This document shows positions 32,245 through 40,673 of a stretch of DNA of 64,000 bases, piece after piece. A model generated the notes under the pieces. The model made no database searches. It saw only the letters and a list, made by a program, of their open reading frames with translations, and had not been told where the DNA came from. Source of the stretch: JBBRYW01 sp038253945 (GTDB lineage Bacteria; Actinomycetota; Thermoleophilia; Gaiellales; Gaiellaceae). Location: NCBI GenBank assembly GCA_038253945.1, contig JBBSGR010000013.1, positions 14,654 through 78,653 of the forward strand, written 5' to 3'. The position numbers and the translations under genes are program-made. The number at the start of each line of letters is the position of its first letter. Position 1 is the stretch's first letter.

Positions 32245-33261
32245 ATGACGATACGCTTCGGGTACAAGGCGTCCGCCGAGCAGTTCGGGCCGGTCGAGCT
32301 GTTGGAGCTCGCGGTGCTTGCCGAGCAGGCCGGTTTCGATTCAGTAGCGGTCTCGGATCACTTCCAGCCGTGGCGCCACTCGAGTGGCCACGCCCCCAAC
32401 TCCCTCGTCTGGCTGGGAGCCGCGAGTCAGGCGACGGCGCGCGTCCAGCTCGCGACGAGCGTGCTCACGCCCACGATGCGCTACCACCCGTCGATCGTCG
32501 CGCAGAGCTTCGGCACGCTCGGCTGTCTCAGCCCAGGGCGAATCATCCTCGGTGTCGGAACCGGGGAGGCAATGAACGAGACGCCGGCGACGGCGGCTGA
32601 GTGGCCGGCGGCCAAGGAACGCCGGCTACGGCTGGCCGAGGCCATCGAGCTGATGCGGCGCCTCTGGACCGAGGAGCGCGTCAGCTTCGAGGGCGAGTAC
32701 TACCGGACCGACCGCGCCACGATCTACGACCGGCCGAGGGAGCCGGTACCGATTTACGTCGCCGCGTCCGGCCCACTCGCCGCGAGGCTCGCTGGCCGGG
32801 TCGGCGAAGGCTTCATCTGTACCAGCGGCAAGGGTCCGGAGCTCTACTCGCAGCTGCTGCAGAGCGTAGAGGAGGGCGCCCGGAGCGCCGGTCGGGACGC
32901 CGCCTCCATCACGCGGATGATCGAGATCAAGGTTTCATACGATCGGGATGTCGAGCTCGCCCGGGCCGCGTGCGACTGGTGGGCGGCGCTCGCGCTCACT
33001 GCCGACGAGAAGAGCGGGATCGACGACCCGGTGGAGATGGAGCGCCTCGCCGATGCCAACCTCCACCGCGCCCACGAGCGCTTCATCGTCACCGACGACC
33101 CCGAAGAATGCGTCGACCAGATCTGGTCGTATGCCGACCTCGGCTTCGACCGCCTCGTCTTCCACGCGCCGGGCCCTGATCAGGGCCGCTTCCTGGAGCA
33201 GTTCTCCGCAGACGTGATGCCGCGCCTGCGTGCGCGCGCCGAGGCCGCGGCGGCTGGGTAG
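32245..33261 (+). CDS. LLM-class oxidoreductase, F420-dependent type
   Basis: 338 residues: FGYKASAEQFGPVELLELAV, EQAGFDSVAVSDHFQPWRH, LATSVLTPTMRYHPSIVAQ, GTGEAMNETPA. The opening and the SDHFQPW block are characteristic of F420-dependent glucose-6-phosphate-dehydrogenase-like LLM proteins. Last gene of the rightward operon, 18 nt after the FAD-subunit gene. Could reduce a ring or side-chain double bond using F420; substrate unknown. Confidence 0.9.
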   Translation: MTIRFGYKASAEQFGPVELLELAVLAEQAGFDSVAVSDHFQPWRHSSGHAPNSLVWLGAASQATARVQLATSVLTPTMRYHPSIVAQSFGTLGCLSPGRIILGVGTGEAMNETPATAAEWPAAKERRLRLAEAIELMRRLWTEERVSFEGEYYRTDRATIYDRPREPVPIYVAASGPLAARLAGRVGEGFICTSGKGPELYSQLLQSVEEGARSAGRDAASITRMIEIKVSYDRDVELARAACDWWAALALTADEKSGIDDPVEMERLADANLHRAHERFIVTDDPEECVDQIWSYADLGFDRLVFHAPGPDQGRFLEQFSADVMPRLRARAEAAAAG

Positions 33262-33291
33262 CGAAGTTCGGGGCGGCGTAATTCTCTAGCG

Positions 33292-33981
33292 ATGATCCGC
33301 GGACAACCGGCTACGGTAGGATCAGTGCGCGCCCGCGACATCTGGCTCAGCATGCTGCGCCTCGGATTCGCGACGGCGGGCGTGGCTGCGATGACGTATC
33401 AGTTCGCGGTTCTCGACGAGCGCGGCAGTCTCAGGCTCGGGAACTTCTTCGGCTTCTTCACGATCCAGAGCAACATCTTTGCCGTCTTGCTGCTGATGGC
33501 GGCCGCGATGCTCCGGAAGCCCGAACGGACAGTGCTCTTCGATCTCGTGCGTGGCGGCGTGACGCTCTACGTCACGATCACCGGGGTCGTTTTCGCCTTG
33601 CTGCTCGATGGTCACCAGGAAGCCGTGCAGACCGCGACTCCTTGGGTGGACGTCGTCGTGCATCGGCTGATGCCGATCGTCGTCCTCGCCGACTGGCTGA
33701 TCGACGGGCCTCGATACCGGCTCCCTCTGCGCTCAGCGGTGTGGTGGCTCCTGTATCCGGCGGCGTGGTTCACGTACACGCTTCTTCGGGGCGCGAGCGT
33801 TCACTGGTATCCGTACCCGTTCGTCGACGTGAGTACGTTGGGATACGGCGGCGTCTTCGAGCGAGCCGGGGTGCTCCTCGTCTGCTTCGCGCTCGCCGCC
33901 TTGGCGTTCGTCTGGGTCGGGAACCGACTCCTCCAGCGCCGCGGCAACCTCGCTACCGGAACACTCCCATGCGTGTCTTGA
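33292..33981 (+). CDS. Pr6Pr-family membrane protein
   Basis: 229 residues with six hydrophobic segments. Typical features: GNFFGFFTIQSNIFAVLLL, YVTITGVVFALLLDG, VVHRLMPIVVLADWLIDGP, YPYPFVDV. Known only as a family of integral membrane proteins of unknown role. ATG 33292. Its 3' end overlaps the end of the convergent methyltransferase gene by about 30 nt. Confidence 0.82.
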   Translation: MIRGQPATVGSVRARDIWLSMLRLGFATAGVAAMTYQFAVLDERGSLRLGNFFGFFTIQSNIFAVLLLMAAAMLRKPERTVLFDLVRGGVTLYVTITGVVFALLLDGHQEAVQTATPWVDVVVHRLMPIVVLADWLIDGPRYRLPLRSAVWWLLYPAAWFTYTLLRGASVHWYPYPFVDVSTLGYGGVFERAGVLLVCFALAALAFVWVGNRLLQRRGNLATGTLPCVS

Positions 33982-34752
33982 GCGCGGCGAAGCAGTAGAC
34001 CGCCGGGGCGTCCTCGAAGGCGAAGCTGTCTTTTCCCAGACGGAGACGTGCTTGGTGCTGTCGCTCGTGAAAGGTTCGCGCTTCCAGCCACTCCAGCGCT
34101 CGCGCAGCGTCATCCCGGCGAGCCGCGCCATCAGGTCGAGCTCCGACGGCCACACGTATCGAAACGGGACCGAGAGGACCTCGAGCTTGCCGTCGACGAC
34201 CGAGTAGTGATGGGAGATGAGACCCTGCCCGGCAACGTCGTACTCGTCGAAGCCGAGCCTCGTCGCGCTCACATTGAACGCCCGGACGGTCTCGCCGGGT
34301 GGGAGCCGCTGGAGCCCCGGAACGCCCACCTCGATTACGAAGCACCCGCGTGGCTCGAGATGCGCGGCGACGTTCTGGAAGCACGCGATCTGCTCGTCCT
34401 GCGTCGTCAGGTTCATGATCGTGTTGAAGACGAGGTACGCGATCGAGAACGCGTCTTGGACCGTCGCCGTCGCGAAGTCGCCGATCGTCACATCGATCCG
34501 CTCCGCACACGGCTTCGCGCGAAGCCTCGTGACCATCGCCGCGGACAGGTCGATCCCGTGCACCGGGACGCCGCGCTGCGCGAGCGGTAGTGCGATCCGG
34601 CCCGTGCCGATGCCGAGCTCGAGCGCGGCACCGTGCCCGGCCAGGTCGGCAAGGAAGTCGACAACGGGATCGACGACCGCGGGGTCGAACATGTCGGCTG
34701 CGGACTCGTCGTACCGCTGTGCTACACGCTCGCCGAAGTAGTCCTCGGGCAT
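33953..34752 (-). CDS. Class I SAM-dependent methyltransferase (possible 3' frameshift)
   Basis: From ATG 34752: DYFGERVAQRYDE, SAM motif ALELGIGTGRIALPLAQRG, IDLSAAMVTRLR, CFVIEVGVPGLQRL, then a C-terminal strand KHVSVWEK. After this the original frame runs on for 100 codons over the convergent Pr6Pr gene. Adding one A in the AAAA run near 34035 would lead to SFAFEDAPAVYCFAALK and a stop at 33953. I take 33953 as the natural end; the run may be a sequencing or real indel. Confidence 0.78.
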
Positions 34753-34835
34753 GGGCGCATTCTGTCAAGAGGCTCACGCATCTGAGCTCGACGTTCTGTT
34801 ACCGATCGGCCCCTTGCCGTTCATAGGTTGCGCGG

Positions 34836-35714
34836 ATGGCGATCCATGAGCGGCGGGCCTCAGGCCCCGACTACCTCGCTCTCGCGACGGAGCTCCTGCA
34901 GCGCGCTCGCCTGGCGGATGCGGAGGCGGGGGTTTGGGAAGCCGCCGATCTGCAGTGGTGGTGGCGCACGCCTCGGCGTTCGGACGCGATCGACCAGCTG
35001 TTTTGGATCGATGACGATGGGCCCGTTGCGGGGGTCGTACTGACGGACTGGGGTCGAGCGTGGGGGTGCGATCCCATCGTCGTCCCCGATGTCTCGACTG
35101 TCCCGCTTCCCACGGTCTGGGCGCGCGCCGTCGCAGCCATCGACGCCTTGGGGCTCGAGGCGGTCGAAGTGCTCGCCCGTGAGGACGACTTCGAGCTGCT
35201 GGGCTTGCTGGCCGGTGCCGGCTTCGTGGTCGAACACGACCGATCCGGGATCACGTGGATGGATGCCCAGGACCGGCCTGACGTGACCGCCCTGCCGGAG
35301 GGATTCGCGCTCGTGGACCGCGCACGGGAAACGACCGCGCCGCACCCCATGCGGCGACGAAGCGGCGAAGGGGTCGAGGCCCGCCTCCGGCAGTGCTCGC
35401 TCTACGACCCGACACTCGATCTCGCCGTCGAGGCGGCTGACGGTCGGGCCGCCGGCTACGCGCTTTTCTGGTTCAACCCCGTGACGGAGGTCGGGATGGT
35501 GGAGCCGATGCGAGTCGAGGATGCCTACCAGCGGCGCGGTCTGGCCCGCGCGATGCTCACCGCCGGTCTCGATCGGCTGGCGAAGCGTGGAGCGCGCCGC
35601 CTGAAGGTCGGCTACGCCACCGACGCGGCGCGCGCGCTGTACGTCGGCGCGGGCTTCCAAGTGACCTCCACGACCAGGTCATACAGTTGGAGGAGACCGG
35701 TCGCGACGGACTGA
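34836..35714 (+). CDS. GNAT-family N-acetyltransferase
   Basis: 292 residues. The C-terminal GNAT domain shows AAGYALFWFNPVTEVGMVEPMRVEDAYQ, the acetyl-CoA loop RRGLARAMLTAGLDRLAKRG and a final GYATDAARALYVGAGFQV. The N-terminal half looks like a second, degenerate GNAT module, so it is a tandem protein. Substrate unknown. ATG 34836. Confidence 0.88.
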   Translation: MAIHERRASGPDYLALATELLQRARLADAEAGVWEAADLQWWWRTPRRSDAIDQLFWIDDDGPVAGVVLTDWGRAWGCDPIVVPDVSTVPLPTVWARAVAAIDALGLEAVEVLAREDDFELLGLLAGAGFVVEHDRSGITWMDAQDRPDVTALPEGFALVDRARETTAPHPMRRRSGEGVEARLRQCSLYDPTLDLAVEAADGRAAGYALFWFNPVTEVGMVEPMRVEDAYQRRGLARAMLTAGLDRLAKRGARRLKVGYATDAARALYVGAGFQVTSTTRSYSWRRPVATD

Positions 35715-35749
35715 CCACCTCTTCGGGACTCAAGCTGAGACCCGCTGCG

Positions 35750-35945
35750 TTAGGCGAGACGGCTGTGGTCGGCGAGCACTTCGTCGATCACGTGGCGGGC
35801 GCTCAGCCGCCATCCGAATCTGAGGCTGGCGCGGTCTGGCTCGGCTTCGCTTGCCTTCAGTGCCTTGACGAGCGTGATCAGCGCCTTCCAGAGCGCCCAG
35901 CCACGGCCGCGCGCCCAGGTCTCGTCGTCCAGCGGAAGCCGCGAC
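35750..35945 (-). pseudogene. C-terminal fragment of an aminoglycoside-phosphotransferase-family protein
   Basis: The minus strand reads RLPLDDETWARGRGWALWKAL, then GWRLSARHVIDEVLADHSRLA and TAA at 35750. The WARGRGWALWKAL and VI-x-EVLADH segments are the last two helices of APH-family kinases. The kinase core is absent; the sequence runs into an MFS fragment on the other strand. Confidence 0.6.
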
Positions 35946-35959
35946 GTATGGTCGATTAC

Positions 35960-36455
35960 AGGCCCGGCGGCTCGTCGACATCGGGTTTCCCTCGGACCCC
36001 CTTGTGTGGTTCATCGCCCTCGGCGTCCTTACCCTGCTCGTGGGCGCAATCGCCTTCCGCGTCGTGGAGCGCCGTGTCGACGACGTGCGAACGACACTGC
36101 GAAGTTACCTCATGGCCTGTGCAGCCGGAGCGGTCGGGCTCATTTGCCTGGCAGGCGCCCCCAGAAAGTGAGTGGTAGTGCAGCCGTGCTGCTCGTGGCA
36201 GGGATTGCGCTGCCGCTGACTCGCACTCTCAGCATGATCTGGGTGAACCGGCAGACGAGCGGCGACGTCAGAGCGACCGTGCACTCGTTCCTCGCCCAAG
36301 CCGAGTACCTCGGGGTGATCGTGTGCGGGCTCACCGTCGCCGTGGTCGCCCGGTTCGCGGGCCTCCCCCTGGCGCTCGTGACCTGCGGTGCGCTGTTCGC
36401 GATCACGATCGTTCTAAATCTAATCCGGCGCCTCGGCACTTCACGAACCGCATGA
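35960..36455 (+). pseudogene. C-terminal remnant of an MFS transporter, frameshifted
   Basis: Frame 1 gives PLVWFIALGVLTLLVGAIAF and VERRVDDVRTTLRSYLMAC. After a shift near 36165 the next frame gives AAVLLVAGIALPLTRTLSMIWVNRQTSGDVRATVHSFLAQAEYLG and further membrane segments to 36455. The IWVNRxTxxDVRATVxSxLAQAEYLG block is a familiar MFS signature. Only about four of twelve membrane spans remain. Confidence 0.7.
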
Positions 36456-36500
36456 CCGCAGCTACGCCGAGCTGCACCGAGTCCCCTGGCGGCTACGAGC

Positions 36501-36797
36501 CTACCCGCCGGCGATCGCGCCCACCACGCGGAACGGTTCCGCTCCCGACGCAACCTCTTCCGGCAACGGGTCGTCCGCGGACTCGAGTGTGATGTCCCGC
36601 CCGCAGGCGAAGAACCGCACGAACGGCCGACGCTCCGCCGTCGCGTGATCGCGGATCGTTCCCCGCAGGACCGGGTAGCTCACCTCGAGCGCGTCGAGAA
36701 CGGTGCGCTGCGTCGGCGGCTCCTTCAGGTCCAGGAGCACTTCTCGGTCGACGCCGGCCAGCGTGCGCAGATGGTGAGGCAGGGCGACGCGGATCAT
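36501..36797 (-). CDS. MoaD/ThiS-like ubiquitin-fold protein
   Basis: 98 residues with a MoaD-like beta-grasp: IRVALPHHLRTLAGVDREV, RTVLDALEVSYPVLRGTI, and C-terminal EPFRVVGAIAGG. The family's sulfur-carrier tail ends in Gly-Gly, which is present at the very end (AGG). ATG 36797 overlaps the upstream BNR-protein stop (ATGA), a pairing often seen in actinobacteria. It may be a sulfur carrier or a protein-conjugation tag. Confidence 0.8.
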   Translation of the reverse strand: MIRVALPHHLRTLAGVDREVLLDLKEPPTQRTVLDALEVSYPVLRGTIRDHATAERRPFVRFFACGRDITLESADDPLPEEVASGAEPFRVVGAIAGG

Positions 36798-37909
36798 GGG
36801 AGCGTCTGCGCCTCGACCGACAGCACGGCGGGAAAATCGCGCACGACCGCCGTCCAGTTGTCGCCCGCATCCGACGACGCGTAGACCTGACCTCCGGTCG
36901 TCCCGAAGTAGACGCCGCACGGGTCGAGGTCGTCGACGGCCATCGCGTCGCGCAGCACGTTCACGTAGCAGTGGCTCTGCGGCAGGCCCCGCGTGAGTGC
37001 CTCCCACTCGTTGCCGCCGGTCCGGCTCCGGTAGACGCGAAGCCTGCCCTCCGGCGGCACGTGCTCCGAGTCGCTCTTGATCGGCACGACGTAGACCGTG
37101 TCGGGCTCGTTCGCGTGGACGCCTATGGGGAATCCGAAGTCGGAGGGGAGATTCCCGCTCACCTCGTGCCACGACTCCCCGCTGTCGTCGCTGCGCATGA
37201 CGTCCCAGTGCTTCTGCATGAAGAGCACGTCGGGACGCGATGGGTTCATGGCGATCCGATGCACGCAGTGGCCGACCTCCCTGTCCTCGTCGGGGAGCTC
37301 CTGCGAGCGAAGCCCGCGGTTGATCGGGCGCCATGTCTGACCGCCGTCGTCGGTGCGAAACGCCCCGGCTGCCGAGATCGCCACGACCATGCGCTGCGGA
37401 TCGTCGGGGTGGATGAGAATCGTATGCAGGCACATCCCGCCGGCACCCGGCGCCCAGTGCTCGCCGCTCTTGTGAGCGCGGAGCCCCGAGAGCTCCTGCC
37501 ACGTGTGGCCGCCGTCCACGGAACGGAAGAGGGCAGCGTCCTCCACGCCCGCGAACACCGTGTCTGGGTCGGTGAGCGAGGGTTCGAGGTGCCAGACGCG
37601 CGCGAACTCCCACGGATGCTGCGTACCGTCGTACCACTGGTGGGTGCCCGGAATCCCGTCGTAGGCGAACTCGTTGCCGACCGCCTCCCACGTCCGCCCG
37701 CCGTCGTCCGAGCGCTGAAGCATCTGGCCGAACCACCCCGTCGACTGCGACGCATACAGCCTGTCCGGGTCGGCCGGCGACGCGTTGACGTGGTAGATCT
37801 CCCACCCCGCGAACAGTGGGCCTTGGACGTCCCACTCGTCGCGCGACCCGTCCGACGTCAGGACGAACGCGCCCTTTCGCGTGCCCACGAGGAGCCGTAC
37901 TCCGCTCAT
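36794..37909 (-). CDS. BNR/Asp-box repeat beta-propeller protein (sortilin/sialidase-like)
   Basis: 371 residues without a signal peptide. At least five Asp-box turns (S/T-x-D-x-G-x-x-W): RSDDGGRTWEAV, RSVDGGHTWQEL, RTDDGGQTWRPI, RSDDSGESWHEV, ASSDAGDNWTAV. Begins VRLLVGTRKGAFVLTSD. Asp boxes mark glycosidases and sortilin-like domains, but catalytic sialidase residues are not evident. Co-transcribed with the MoaD-like gene. Confidence 0.85.
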   Translation of the reverse strand: MSGVRLLVGTRKGAFVLTSDGSRDEWDVQGPLFAGWEIYHVNASPADPDRLYASQSTGWFGQMLQRSDDGGRTWEAVGNEFAYDGIPGTHQWYDGTQHPWEFARVWHLEPSLTDPDTVFAGVEDAALFRSVDGGHTWQELSGLRAHKSGEHWAPGAGGMCLHTILIHPDDPQRMVVAISAAGAFRTDDGGQTWRPINRGLRSQELPDEDREVGHCVHRIAMNPSRPDVLFMQKHWDVMRSDDSGESWHEVSGNLPSDFGFPIGVHANEPDTVYVVPIKSDSEHVPPEGRLRVYRSRTGGNEWEALTRGLPQSHCYVNVLRDAMAVDDLDPCGVYFGTTGGQVYASSDAGDNWTAVVRDFPAVLSVEAQTLP

Positions 37910-38054
37910 TTCTCCCTCCTTGTATCTCGCCGGGACAGTCTCATCGTTCCTTCCTGTGGGGGATTCTCTCCATCCCTCTGTTCCTTCGCCTTCTGAGAGG
38001 TAGACCGCCGCGCGGGGCAGAAGTCATCGGTGTCACGAGCATGGCGCACGGAGG

Positions 38055-38485
38055 GCCTGTATCGCTGGCCGGACGGCTGACCGACGCGCTTCGCCGGATC
38101 GGCGACGGGGAGCCGTGATCGACCCGACGATCGTCTCCCACCTCGTCGGCCGCCGCCGACGGGCGGATCCGCTGGCCGAGCTGACCCCGCGCGAGCGTGC
38201 GGTGCTCGGACTCGTTGCAGAAGGCCGAATGAACCGTGGAATCGCGGCAGAGCTTTACATCACGGAACGAACGGTCGAGGCGCACATCAAGCAAGTCTTC
38301 ATGAAGCTCGGTCTCCGCGATGACATCGGCGGGCACCGCCGCGTCCTCGCGGCGAATACCACCTCGCGCACACGTACCGCAAGCTCGACGTCCACTCGCG
38401 CGCCGAGCTGACGCGCTTCATGGCCCGAGGTGAGGCCGGCTACGAAACGCCGGGTCGTGTCGCGAGCGAGGGCCTCGTCGCGTAG
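38055..38485 (+). pseudogene. Two joined LuxR-type regulator fragments
   Basis: The first piece is the linker and HTH of a NarL-type regulator: LTDALRRIGDGEP, a 1-nt slip at 38115, then IDPTIVSHLVGRRRR, LTPRERAVLGLVAEG and ITERTVEAHIKQVFMKLGL. It stops at HRRVLAA and the adjacent frame continues EYHLAHTYRKLDVHSRAELTRFMA, which is the recognition-helix end of a different LuxR HTH. No receiver or other sensor domain remains. Looks like two decayed regulators joined by deletion. Confidence 0.72.
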
Positions 38486-38594
38486 TTCAGCTGGCCCGCT
38501 TTCACGGGCCTTCGATGGGCGGTTGAGAAGATGGGAGACGAGCGTCGTCGCCCATTCAACGACACGTCCGTAGCCCAGCGGGCGTTCATAGAGG

Positions 38595-38683
38595 CGGAGG
38601 GGGAGAGATTCGAACTCTCGACCGACGGAACCGCCGGTAACGGTTTTCGAGACCGCCGCATTCGACCGCTCTGCCACCCCTCC
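38595..38683 (-). tRNA. tRNA-Ser(CGA)
   Basis: Read on the minus strand: acceptor GGAGGGG (38683-38677) pairs with CCCCTCC (38602-38596); anticodon loop CTCGAAA gives CGA; long variable arm typical of tRNA-Ser; T-loop TTCGAAT. CCA is not encoded. Long protein frames across it are shadows. Confidence 0.95.
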
Positions 38684-38770
38684 GCGGATGAGCAGGGTAG
38701 CCGCAAGCGAACCATTTTCGCTCCGCGCACGAATCACTCTGCTTGGACCCCGTCTAAGCTCCCGCCCCCC

Positions 38771-39385
38771 GTGGCCGACCGAGCTACAGCTCACGAGGAC
38801 AAGCGCCGCCTCATCCTCGGCGCGGCTGTTCGTGTCTTCGCGGAGAAGGGCTACCACGCGGCGCGCGTCGGCGACATCGCCGAGGAAGCAGGCGTCGCAT
38901 ACGGACTCCTGTACCACTACTTCAACTCCAAGGAGGACGTGCTCGAGGCGGTCTTTCGCGAGACCTGGGGCCTGATGCTCGCCACGGTGAGGAGCGTGGC
39001 GGAAACCGGCGAGCCTGCGCGTGAGCAGCTGCGCAAGGTCTGCGCCGTGATCCTGCGCGCCTGGAAGCGCACCCCAGACGTCGTGCGTGTGCTCGTCACG
39101 GAGGTGACCCGCAGTCAGCACATCAAGTCCGACCCGGAGGAGATCCACCAGGCGTTCGACGCGCTGGAGCAGATCATCCGCCGCGGCCAGGCCGACGGCG
39201 AGTTCCGCACGGATCTCAATGCCAGGCTGGCGGCGTGGATCCTGTACGGGGCGCTCGACGAGTTCCTGACCGGCTGGGTGCTCGGCCAGTTGCCGGACGC
39301 CGAGGAGGACGTCGAGGAGGCGATCTCGACGGTGGTCGAGATCGTCGGTGGCGGGCTGACCGTTCGTACGGCCGCCCCGGCGTAG
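38771..39385 (+). CDS. TetR-family transcriptional regulator
   Basis: 204 residues: HTH RRLILGAAVRVFAEKGYHAARVGDIAEEAGVAYGLLYHYF, split here as RVFAEKGYHAARVGDIA and AGVAYGLLYHYFNSKEDVLE, then a helical ligand domain. GTG 38771 has no Shine-Dalgarno and may be leaderless; the longer upstream frame crosses a tRNA and is not used. Resembles fatty-acid-type repressors; target unknown. Lies between two tRNA-Ser genes. Confidence 0.92.
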   Translation: MADRATAHEDKRRLILGAAVRVFAEKGYHAARVGDIAEEAGVAYGLLYHYFNSKEDVLEAVFRETWGLMLATVRSVAETGEPAREQLRKVCAVILRAWKRTPDVVRVLVTEVTRSQHIKSDPEEIHQAFDALEQIIRRGQADGEFRTDLNARLAAWILYGALDEFLTGWVLGQLPDAEEDVEEAISTVVEIVGGGLTVRTAAPA

Positions 39386-39406
39386 ACCGTCGATCCGAGC
39401 TTCGAG

Positions 39407-39497
39407 CGGAGAAGGAGGGATTCGAACCCTCGAGGCAGGGAGTTCCCCACCTAACGCCTTAGCAGGGCGCCGCCTTCAGCCACTCGGCCACTTCTCC
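39407..39497 (-). tRNA. tRNA-Ser(GCU)
   Basis: Minus strand: acceptor GGAGAAG (39497-39491) pairs with CTTCTCC (39414-39408); anticodon loop CTGCTAA gives GCT; long variable arm; T-loop TTCGAAT. CCA not encoded. Second serine tRNA within 0.9 kb. Confidence 0.95.
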
Positions 39498-39531
39498 GGG
39501 CCCGCGCAGGATAGCGAAGGAGGTTTTGCGC

Positions 39532-39822
39532 TCAGTCGTGGACGCGGGCGATCAGCTCGTGGCGCTGAACGACCCTGACGGCCGATCCGCCGAGCCGCAC
39601 CTCGTAGCCCGCGTCCTTCGGGAACAAAACCTTGTCGCCCGGCTGAACGCCCTCGGCGTGCGCGCCGACAGCGGTGACGATGCCGGTGCAGCAGCCCGTC
39701 GTGTCGCTCGCCGGGATGATGAGGCCGGCACGGGTCTCCGTCTCCTCGTCGCTCGGCTGCACGACCAGGTAGTCGTCGAGCGGCTCCAGTGAGAGATCGA
39801 TGCGCTCGGGATCCTGCAGCAT
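39532..39822 (-). CDS. groES: GroES-like (Cpn10) co-chaperonin homolog
   Basis: 96 residues with LEPLDDYLVVQPSDEETETRAG, GIVTAVGAHAEGVQPGDKVLFPK and YEVRLGGSAVRVVQRHELIARV, the Cpn10 beta barrel. The mobile loop (RAGLIIPASD) has the conserved hydrophobic triplet that contacts GroEL. No groEL is adjacent, so this may be a second, orphan co-chaperonin. ATG 39822. Confidence 0.85.
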   Translation of the reverse strand: MLQDPERIDLSLEPLDDYLVVQPSDEETETRAGLIIPASDTTGCCTGIVTAVGAHAEGVQPGDKVLFPKDAGYEVRLGGSAVRVVQRHELIARVHD

Positions 39823-39844
39823 GGTCAAACGATACTCCGCGGGG

Positions 39845-40591
39845 CTACAGTCGGCCGGCCGCGATGATCCGCTGCAGGAACTGCTTCGTTCGCGCTTCTT
39901 GCGGATCGCTGAAGATCTGGTGCGGCGGGCCCTGCTCGAGGATGACGCCATCGTCCAAGAAGCAGACGCAGTGCGCGATGTCGCGCGCGAAGCTCATCTC
40001 GTGGGTTGCGAGCACCATCGTCATCCCGCCCTCCGCCAGCTCGCGAACGACGCTCAGAACCTCGGCCACGAGCTCGGGGTCGAGAGCGCTCGTCACTTCG
40101 TCCAGGAGCATGAGGCCGGGCCGCATCGCGAGCGCGCGTACGATCGCGACCCGCTGCTGCTGGCCGCCCGAGAGCCGGTCCGGAAACTCGTCACGCTTGT
40201 CGGCGAGCCCGAAGCGCTCGAGCAGCGCGACCGCCTCCTCCTCGGCCCGGCGTCGCGGCGTTCCGAGCGTCTTGATCGGCGCCAGCGTGACGTTCCGAAG
40301 CACGCTCATGTGCGGGAAGAGATTGAACGCCTGGAAGACGATTCCGATGTGTCGCCGCACACGGTTGGCGTCGACGCCCCGAGCCGAGACCTCCTGCCCG
40401 TCGACGACGATCCGTCCGGCATCGATCGGCTCGAGCAGGTTCACGCACCGGAGCAAGGTCGACTTGCCGGAGCCGGACGCGCCGATCAGGCAGACGACCT
40501 CGTGCTCGGGGACCCTCAGGTCGATCCCGCGGAGGACCTCGAGCCGGCCGAAGGACTTGCGGACACCGTCGAGGACGAGCGCGTTGCTCAG
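39845..40591 (-). CDS. Polar amino-acid ABC transporter ATPase (GlnQ type)
   Basis: 248 residues: VLDGVRKSFGRLEVLRGIDL, Walker A GASGSGKST, Q-loop FQAFNLFPHMSV, signature LSGGQQQR, Walker B LMLLDEVTSALDPE, H-loop THE. No ATG precedes the domain; CTG 40591, overlapping the TGA of a 29-codon coupled ORF (40588-40676), is the likely start, or a 1-nt slip joins that ORF to this gene. Confidence 0.92.
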   Translation of the reverse strand: MSNALVLDGVRKSFGRLEVLRGIDLRVPEHEVVCLIGASGSGKSTLLRCVNLLEPIDAGRIVVDGQEVSARGVDANRVRRHIGIVFQAFNLFPHMSVLRNVTLAPIKTLGTPRRRAEEEAVALLERFGLADKRDEFPDRLSGGQQQRVAIVRALAMRPGLMLLDEVTSALDPELVAEVLSVVRELAEGGMTMVLATHEMSFARDIAHCVCFLDDGVILEQGPPHQIFSDPQEARTKQFLQRIIAAGRL

Positions 40592-40673
40592 GAGACAGCC
40601 TCTCGGGGCTGATGCGGAGAGAGCGACGGACGACTGCGGACGTCACTCCGGCGATCCCAGACCCGTAGGGTAT

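Noticed and set aside
11763..33261. Aerobic CO dehydrogenase (coxSML-coxG) locus
   Set aside because: S, M, L and CoxG homologs are present, but the AYRCSFR loop is absent, the subunits are split, and the neighbours are ring-degradation enzymes.
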